Assembly: GCA_913009915.1 (NCBI GenBank)
Contig: CAJVYZ010000194.1
Location: 1-6,003 of the forward strand
Direction: 5' to 3'
Length of the DNA stretch: 6,003 bases
From: an uncultured Gemmatimonadota bacterium
GTDB taxonomy: Bacteria; Gemmatimonadota; Gemmatimonadetes; Gemmatimonadales; GWC2-71-9
The translations under genes and the position numbers were made by a program. This document shows positions 1-6,003 of the stretch, piece after piece; positions within the stretch are counted from its first letter, which is position 1, and the number at the start of each line of letters is the position of its first letter. The notes beneath the pieces were generated by a model. That model had not been told where the DNA came from. It saw only the letters and a program-made list of their open reading frames with translations, and made no database searches.

Positions 1-1
1 A

Positions 2-256
2 TCCTGCGCCCAGTGTACCCAGTGCCGGGAGGGTACCGCGTGGACCGTCAAAATCCTCGAGCGGATTCTGGGCGGGCACGGCAAGGAAAGCGATCTGGAC
101 CTGTTGCTCGATCTGGCCGACAACATGACCGGCAAGACCATCTGCGTCCTCAGCGACTCCTGCGCCGCTCCGGTTGTGAGCGGCATCGCCAAGTTCCGAT
201 CTGAGTTCGACGCGTACCTCTCCGGGGCCCGCCCGCCGGCGCTGGCGGCCCACTAA
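2..256 (+). CDS. nuoF: NADH-quinone oxidoreductase subunit F, C-terminal fragment
   Basis: This is the 3' end of nuoF: 84 codons in the frame starting at base 2, ending at TAA 254-256; the start lies left of the window. NuoF binds NADH and FMN on the peripheral arm of complex I and passes electrons through [4Fe-4S] cluster N3. The fragment opens with SCAQCTQCREGTAW, which is the N3 motif CxxCxxC (first cysteine at codon 2 of the fragment). About 40 residues later comes TICVL, whose cysteine fits the fourth N3 ligand. The tail KFRSEFDAYL matches the usual NuoF ending. The wording differs from the common SCGKCTPCR, and there is an additional cysteine in the SDSCAAP segment. The stop lies 5 bases before nuoG. 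The family assignment is firm; the catalytic NADH/FMN part cannot be judged from here. Confidence 0.95.
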   Translation, partial: SCAQCTQCREGTAWTVKILERILGGHGKESDLDLLLDLADNMTGKTICVLSDSCAAPVVSGIAKFRSEFDAYLSGARPPALAAH

Positions 257-261
257 ATACC

Positions 262-1836
262 ATGTCCGACGCGCTCGTCACGGTAACGATAGACGGCATC
301 GAGGTGCAGGTGCCGCAGGGCACTCCCCTCATCGAGGCCGCCAAGCAGGCCGGCATTCTGGTGCCGCACTACTGCTATCACCCGTCCCTCCCGTCACCCG
401 CCGTATGCCGCATGTGCCTGGTAGAAGTGGAGAAAGCGCCCAAACTTCTCCCGGCCTGCGTTACCACCGTGACCGACGGGCAGGTCGTCCACGTCAATAG
501 CGACGCAGCGTTGAAGGCGCGTGAAAGCGTGCTCGAGTTCCTGCTGATCAACCACCCGCTCGATTGTCCCATCTGCGATCAGGCCGGGGAGTGCGAATTG
601 CAGGACTACGTCTTCCAGGAGGGCCGCGCCGCCACGCGCTACGCCGACTACGCCAAACGGTTCAATCCGGTGGAGGACTTCGGCCCCGACGTGCTCTACA
701 TCCCCAACCGCTGCATCCTGTGCACCCGCTGCGTCCGCTTCATGGAGGCGGTGGCGGAGGAACCGGTCCTGAACGTGTCCGAACGCGGCGACCGGGCCTA
801 CATCGGCATCTTCCCCGATGCCACGCTCGACCACGAATGGGCCGGGAACGTGGTGGACCTCTGCCCGGTAGGGTCGCTGGTATCCAAGGACTTCCTCCAC
901 AAGGCCCGCGCCTGGGACCTCGACCGGACCGCCAGTATCTGTCCCGGGTGTTCCCAGGGTTGCAACATGACTATCGACACCCGCGACAACGTGGTGGTAC
1001 GGTTGAGACCGCGGCCCAACATGGATGTCAACCGGCACTTCATGTGCGACACCGGCCGCCAGGATTACCGCTGGATGAATCGTGGCGACCGCATCGAGGC
1101 CCCCCTGATCCGGGCCGGTAACAAGCTCCAGGCAGTCGACTGGGCCAGCGCCCTCGACCGGGTGGCGGACACGCTCCGCGGTGCCGACGGCAAAGCGGTG
1201 ATCCTCGCCTCGGCACGCGCCTCCACGGAATCGCTCGGCATGACTCACCGGTTGCTCGACGGGTTCGACCTGACCGCCGCGGTGCGGGTGCCTACCGGGC
1301 ACGAGGCTCCGCTGGCCGGTATTGCCAACTTGGCCTTGCGGGAGGAGCGTACCCCCAATGTGGCCGGCGCCGAACTGACGGGGTACACCCGGTCGTGGGA
1401 CGAGGCGCTCGAGCTCGCCGGCTCCGCCCAGGTCGTCGTGGTGCTGGACGAAGCGCTGACGGCGGACGAATTCGATCGTGTTCGGGCGGCGGGGACGGTC
1501 ATCGTGCTGGGCACCATCGATCACCAAGCCTATCAGGCGGCTGACATCGTCCTCCCGATTGCCACCATGGCGGAGGAGCATGGCAGTTACGTCAATCGGG
1601 ACGGCCGGGCGCAGGTGTACCGCCAGGCCAAGGCGTCGCCGGGCATGGCCCGGCCGGCGTGGTGGGTGGCCGCTGAGGCAGGAGGACGTCTGGCCGAGGG
1701 CCGCGCCGTCCCGGCGACGGCCGGGGACGCGATCGTCATGTTGGGCCAATCGATCCCCGCCTTGGCCGGGCTGACTTACCAGAGCATGGGCTTCATAGGG
1801 CGGCCGGTGGCCACGGCCAGCGGGGTGGCCTCATGA
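262..1836 (+). CDS. nuoG: NADH-quinone oxidoreductase subunit G (short form, 524 aa)
   Basis: NuoG is the large Fe-S subunit of the complex I peripheral arm and relays electrons from NuoF towards NuoI. Domains in order: a 2Fe-2S ferredoxin domain (about 1-80) with N1b ligands Cys38, Cys49, Cys52 and Cys66; a His-Cys segment for N5 with His98, Cys102, Cys105 and Cys111; N4 ligands Cys151, Cys154, Cys157 and Cys201; then a molybdopterin-oxidoreductase-type 4Fe-4S segment with Cys227, Cys230, Cys234 and Cys262 (Cx2Cx3Cx27C), the complete N7 set. The rest is a shortened molybdopterin-like domain that still carries ADIVLP (427-432) and EEHGSYVNRDGR (438-449), typical of NuoG C-termini. At 524 residues it is clearly shorter than E. 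coli (about 900) or Thermus (about 780), yet it is open throughout and ends by overlapping nuoH (ATGA). The ATG at 262 gives a proper ferredoxin N-terminus; there is no clear Shine-Dalgarno, so coupling to nuoF is likely. Confidence 0.96.
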   Translation: MSDALVTVTIDGIEVQVPQGTPLIEAAKQAGILVPHYCYHPSLPSPAVCRMCLVEVEKAPKLLPACVTTVTDGQVVHVNSDAALKARESVLEFLLINHPLDCPICDQAGECELQDYVFQEGRAATRYADYAKRFNPVEDFGPDVLYIPNRCILCTRCVRFMEAVAEEPVLNVSERGDRAYIGIFPDATLDHEWAGNVVDLCPVGSLVSKDFLHKARAWDLDRTASICPGCSQGCNMTIDTRDNVVVRLRPRPNMDVNRHFMCDTGRQDYRWMNRGDRIEAPLIRAGNKLQAVDWASALDRVADTLRGADGKAVILASARASTESLGMTHRLLDGFDLTAAVRVPTGHEAPLAGIANLALREERTPNVAGAELTGYTRSWDEALELAGSAQVVVVLDEALTADEFDRVRAAGTVIVLGTIDHQAYQAADIVLPIATMAEEHGSYVNRDGRAQVYRQAKASPGMARPAWWVAAEAGGRLAEGRAVPATAGDAIVMLGQSIPALAGLTYQSMGFIGRPVATASGVAS

Positions 1837-3065
1837 CGCCGGAATTCAAGGGATTCCTGCTTCTGAGTGTGGTGAAGATGCTGGTCGTGTTTGGCGTGGT
1901 GCTGGTGAGCGTGGCGCTCCTCACACTGCTGGAGCGGAAACTCTCGGCCTGGATCCAGAACCGAATCGGCCCCAATCGCGCAGGTCCGGGTGGTCTGCTG
2001 CAGCCGGCGGCCGACGGCCTCAAGAACATGCTGAAGGAAGAGGTCATGCCGGCCAAGGCAAACCCGGTCCTGTTCACCATGGCGCCTGCCATGGCCTTCA
2101 TACCGGCCATGCTATTGTCGGGCGTCATCCCGTTCGCCGCCCCGTGGGCCATCAACTTCGATTTTACCGTCCCTCTGTTGGGCCGGTTCGTGCACCAGGG
2201 ACTGATGCCGATGATCGTGGCCGATCTCCCGGTAGGATTTCTGTTCGTGTTGGCCATCAGTTCGGTCGGGGTGTACGGAATCGTGATAGCGGGGTGGTCG
2301 TCCAACAACAAGTACAGCATGCTCGGCGGGCTGCGAGCCAGCGCCCAGATGGTGTCCTACGAACTGGCGATGGGACTGTCGCTGATCCCGGTGTTGCTCC
2401 TGTCGGGCAACGTGTCGTTCACCACCATCATCGCCGAGCAGCAAACGGGCATGTGGTACGTCCTTCCACTGTTCCTCTCCTTTTTCGTGTTTCTCGTGTC
2501 CGGATTTGCCGAGACCAACCGGTTGCCGTTCGACATGCCCGAGGCGGAATCGGAACTGGTGGCGGGGTACCACGCGGAATACAGCGCCATGAAGTTCTCG
2601 ATGTTCTTCATCGCCGAGTATGCCGGCATGATCACCATTGCGGCCATGACGGTAACGCTGTTTTTCGGTGGTTGGGACATCCCGTTCACCGCGTGGGACA
2701 ACACCGGCGGCTCCTTTGTGATCGTGGCCGCAACGGGCCTGGCCTTCGTATCGAAGACGTTCTTCTTTCTGGTGCTGTTCATGTGGGTCCGCTGGACGCT
2801 GCCGCGGTTCCGCTACGACCAGGTGATGGCGCTGGGTTGGAAGTTCATGATCGAGCTGGCCACGGTGTACATCGTCGTCATGGCGCTGGCCATCCACGTG
2901 GTCGAGCGGGTGTTGGGCCTGACCAACCCGTGGATGATCGGCGCAAGCTATACCGCGCTGAACGTGGTCCTCGCTTATCTGGTGTTCGTGGTGCTCGACC
3001 GCGGGCTGATCATCAGCGGGTCGGTGCCCCGGCGGCCTGCGGCCGGCGTGGTAGAGGAGGGGTAG
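1833..3065 (+). CDS. nuoH: NADH-quinone oxidoreductase subunit H
   Basis: NuoH (ND1 family, 410 aa) is the membrane subunit at the joint of the two complex I arms; it forms much of the quinone chamber and the entry of the first proton channel. The sequence has the hallmark first helix followed by LLERKLSAWIQNRIGPNRAGP (Glu34-Arg35-Lys36, GPNR 46-49). It then has LLQPAADGLKNMLKEE and the signature acidic loop around 226-250, with NRLPFDMPEAESELV including Glu237, Glu239 and Glu241. Several further hydrophobic segments follow, giving about eight transmembrane helices, and a short polar tail (RRPAAGVVEEG). The length is in the range for the family, on the long side compared with E. coli (325). 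It starts with an ATGA overlap on nuoG and its TAG stop shares one base with the nuoI GTG. No defects seen. Confidence 0.97.
   Translation: MTPEFKGFLLLSVVKMLVVFGVVLVSVALLTLLERKLSAWIQNRIGPNRAGPGGLLQPAADGLKNMLKEEVMPAKANPVLFTMAPAMAFIPAMLLSGVIPFAAPWAINFDFTVPLLGRFVHQGLMPMIVADLPVGFLFVLAISSVGVYGIVIAGWSSNNKYSMLGGLRASAQMVSYELAMGLSLIPVLLLSGNVSFTTIIAEQQTGMWYVLPLFLSFFVFLVSGFAETNRLPFDMPEAESELVAGYHAEYSAMKFSMFFIAEYAGMITIAAMTVTLFFGGWDIPFTAWDNTGGSFVIVAATGLAFVSKTFFFLVLFMWVRWTLPRFRYDQVMALGWKFMIELATVYIVVMALAIHVVERVLGLTNPWMIGASYTALNVVLAYLVFVVLDRGLIISGSVPRRPAAGVVEEG
3053..3062 (+). promoter_or_regulatory. Strong Shine-Dalgarno for nuoI
   Basis: AGAGGAGGGG lies within the last codons of nuoH and contains a perfect AGGAGG (3055-3060), 4 bases before the GTG at 3065. 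It is the best ribosome binding site in the window. It supports the GTG start of nuoI over the internal ATG at 3086, which would lose the first seven residues. Confidence 0.75.
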
Positions 3066-3571
3066 TGGCGATCACGGTCAAGGTCATGAAGCGGCCCACC
3101 AACGAGATCAGCTATGTGCGGGCGGCCCTCAAGGGGATGCGGCTCACCTTCAAACATATGCTGCAGCCAAGCGTGACCATGCAGTACCCCGAAGAGAAGA
3201 GCCAGGACGACTGGACCATCAGTCAACGGTGGCGCGGGACCCACCGCATGCTGACCGACGAGGAAGGCCGCTCCAAGTGCGTGGCCTGCGGGCTGTGTCC
3301 CCAGATCTGCCCGGCCAACTGCATCAAACTGGTGCCGGGCGAAGACGAGAACGGCAACCGCTATCCGTTGATCTACGAGATCGACGAGTTTCGCTGCGTT
3401 TTCTGCGGATACTGCCAGGAGGTGTGTCCCGAGGAAGCCATTCACGTCGGGGTGCACTACGAGAACGCCGAATACGAGCGAGCCCGGTTCGTTTACGACC
3501 TGGAGCGGTTGCAGGCGCAAACCCACCCAGTGTCGACGTTGTGGGACCCTTCCGATCCCAGGGGCGAATGA
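3065..3571 (+). CDS. nuoI: NADH-quinone oxidoreductase subunit I (two [4Fe-4S] ferredoxin)
   Basis: NuoI (168 aa) is the 8Fe ferredoxin-like subunit that carries clusters N6a and N6b and hands electrons to N2 in NuoB. Two CxxCxxCxxxCP motifs are present: Cys72, Cys75, Cys78, Cys82 and Cys111, Cys114, Cys117, Cys121. By the family's usual pattern the fourth cysteine of each motif completes the other cluster. There is one additional cysteine, Cys86, in PANCIKL. The N-terminal part (about 15-40, KGMRLTFKHM) is the amphipathic stretch that sits on the membrane arm. The start is GTG, chosen because of the strong Shine-Dalgarno just upstream and the one-base overlap with the nuoH stop (TAGTG). The open frame continues further upstream, but that part lies inside nuoH and has no family similarity. 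The stop overlaps nuoJ (ATGA). Confidence 0.96.
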   Translation: MAITVKVMKRPTNEISYVRAALKGMRLTFKHMLQPSVTMQYPEEKSQDDWTISQRWRGTHRMLTDEEGRSKCVACGLCPQICPANCIKLVPGEDENGNRYPLIYEIDEFRCVFCGYCQEVCPEEAIHVGVHYENAEYERARFVYDLERLQAQTHPVSTLWDPSDPRGE

Positions 3572-4128
3572 CCGTGGTCCAGATCGTCTTCTACGTGTTT
3601 GCCGTCGCCGCCGTCATCGGGGCGATCATGTGCATCACCCAACGCAATCCGATCGCCTCCGCATTCTGGCTCGTCAGTGTCATGATGTCCCTGGCTGGGG
3701 TGTTCGTGCTCCTGCAGGCGCAGTTCATCGGGGTCATGCAGGTGTTGGTGTATGCCGGCGCCATCATGGTGCTGTTTCTGTTCGTGATCATGCTGCTGAA
3801 CCTCGGCGGCGAGACCAGCGACCGGCGCGGGGCGCCCAGTTGGGTGCTCGCCGTGGTCATCAGCGGAGCGATCACAGTAAGCATGGCGGAACTGGCCAGC
3901 TACACCCCTGATCGGTTGGCTCACGAGCTTTCGGGCTCCACCGAGCTGGGCGCCGACGTGGTCCTGCTCGAGGGCCAGCAGTTACAGGAAGCGATCGAGG
4001 CGCGCGGGGTCGTCGGTGCCATCGCCGAGCCGTTGTTCGGATCCTATCTCATCCCGTTTCAGATCACCGGTCTGCTGCTGCTCACCGCGGTCGTGGGTGC
4101 CGTGGTGCTGGCCAAGCGGAGGATATGA
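3568..4128 (+). CDS. nuoJ: NADH-quinone oxidoreductase subunit J
   Basis: NuoJ (ND6 family, 186 aa) is a five-helix membrane subunit next to NuoH and NuoK; its third helix is thought to change conformation when quinone reduction is coupled to proton pumping. Helices by hydrophobicity are roughly at 4-23, 30-50, 54-77, 91-107 and 160-182. Helix 3 carries the family signature [21 protein letters not shown] (from Gln58), with Tyr62 at the conserved bulge position (E. coli Tyr59 region). A hydrophilic loop of about 50 residues lies between helices 4 and 5, as usual. The ATG overlaps the nuoI stop by four bases, with AGGGG a few bases upstream as a modest ribosome site. The stop overlaps nuoK. Confidence 0.95.
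   Translation: MTVVQIVFYVFAVAAVIGAIMCITQRNPIASAFWLVSVMMSLAGVFVLLQAQFIGVMQVLVYAGAIMVLFLFVIMLLNLGGETSDRRGAPSWVLAVVISGAITVSMAELASYTPDRLAHELSGSTELGADVVLLEGQQLQEAIEARGVVGAIAEPLFGSYLIPFQITGLLLLTAVVGAVVLAKRRI
4118..4123 (+). promoter_or_regulatory. Shine-Dalgarno for nuoK; two adjacent ATG codons
   Basis: GGAGGA sits at the end of nuoJ. GGAGG ends 2 bases before the ATG at 4125 and 5 bases before the ATG at 4128. Spacing favours the second ATG, while the 4125 ATG gives the ATGA overlap with the nuoJ stop. The choice changes NuoK by only one methionine. Confidence 0.5.
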
Positions 4129-4423
4129 TGCTTCTGGGCCCATCGTTGGCGTTGTCGGCCGTCCTGTTCGGTATCGGAGTGATCGGCGTACTGGTACGCC
4201 GGAACGCCATCGTCATCTTCATGTGCGTCGAGTTGATGCTGAACGCCGTCAACCTGAGCTTCGTGGCACTGTCCCAATACCACGGCGTCGGCGGGCGGGT
4301 GATGGTGTTTTTCGTCATGACGGTCGCGGCGGCTGAGGCGGCGGTGGGTCTGGCAATCATGATCGCCGTGTTCCGCCACCTCGAGTCCGTCGATCTCAAG
4401 AACATCAACCTGCTGCACGGCTG

Positions 4424-4424
<1 letters not shown>
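4125..4424 (+). CDS. nuoK: NADH-quinone oxidoreductase subunit K
   Basis: NuoK (ND4L/MrpC-like family, 99 aa) is a three-helix membrane subunit that contributes glutamates to the central proton path of complex I. The length is typical for the family. Helix 1 is about 7-24. Helix 2 contains the signature [12 protein letters not shown] with Glu36. Helix 3 contains [12 protein letters not shown] with Glu71. These two glutamates match the essential pair in E. coli NuoK (Glu36 and Glu72). The start could be 4125 or 4128 (ATGATG). The TGA stop shares one base with the nuoL ATG (TGATG), so the two are probably translationally coupled. Confidence 0.96.

Positions 4425-6003
<1,579 letters not shown>

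Noticed and set aside
394..1749. Long open frame (451 aa) on the minus strand opposite nuoG
   Set aside because: Its translation is low-complexity and rich in His, Arg, Gly and Val with no recognisable domain. It is the usual antisense shadow of a GC-rich gene, and nuoG has clear family motifs throughout.
262..1836. nuoG as a truncated or frameshifted pseudogene
   Set aside because: The short length suggested it, but the typical C-terminal motifs (ADIVLP and EEHGSYVNRDGR) are in frame, the frame is open to a stop that overlaps nuoH, and all cluster ligands are present.
2144..3064. Upstream extension of the nuoI open frame
   Set aside because: This part lies inside nuoH and gives an Arg/Gly-rich sequence with no similarity to NuoI. 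The GTG at 3065 with its strong Shine-Dalgarno gives a normal 168-aa NuoI.

Overview
This window lies inside a bacterial nuo operon, the genes for proton-pumping NADH:quinone oxidoreductase (respiratory complex I). All genes are on the + strand in the canonical order: the 3' end of nuoF, complete nuoG, nuoH, nuoI, nuoJ and nuoK, and the first 526 codons of nuoL, which runs off the right edge. Coding sequence covers essentially the whole window. The only intergenic sequence is 5 bases between nuoF and nuoG. Every later junction is a start/stop overlap of 1 or 4 bases. I see no promoter, terminator, RNA gene, repeat array, mobile element or CRISPR. nuoA-E should lie upstream and nuoM-N downstream, but both are outside the window.

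The left third (nuoF end, nuoG) encodes the soluble electron-input arm. NuoF passes electrons from NADH/FMN through cluster N3. NuoG carries N1b, N4 and N5, and also the full cysteine set of the off-pathway cluster N7. The middle (nuoH, nuoI) encodes the connection to the membrane: NuoI carries N6a and N6b, and NuoH forms part of the quinone chamber and the first half-channel. The right part (nuoJ, nuoK, nuoL) encodes membrane-arm subunits with the conserved glutamates and lysines of the proton path: NuoK Glu36 and Glu71; NuoL Glu190, Lys275, Lys388 and Lys454.

The base composition is GC-rich (roughly 60-65% by eye) and all frames are open and intact, so this looks like a chromosomal housekeeping locus of a free-living aerobic or facultative bacterium. 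The compact 524-residue NuoG and the NuoF wording (SCAQCTQC, TICVLSDSC) remind me of Gemmatimonadota-like lineages, but that is a low-confidence impression from memory. I found no undescribed system. The points most worth a second look are the short NuoG that keeps N7, and the lengthened N-terminal region of NuoL.
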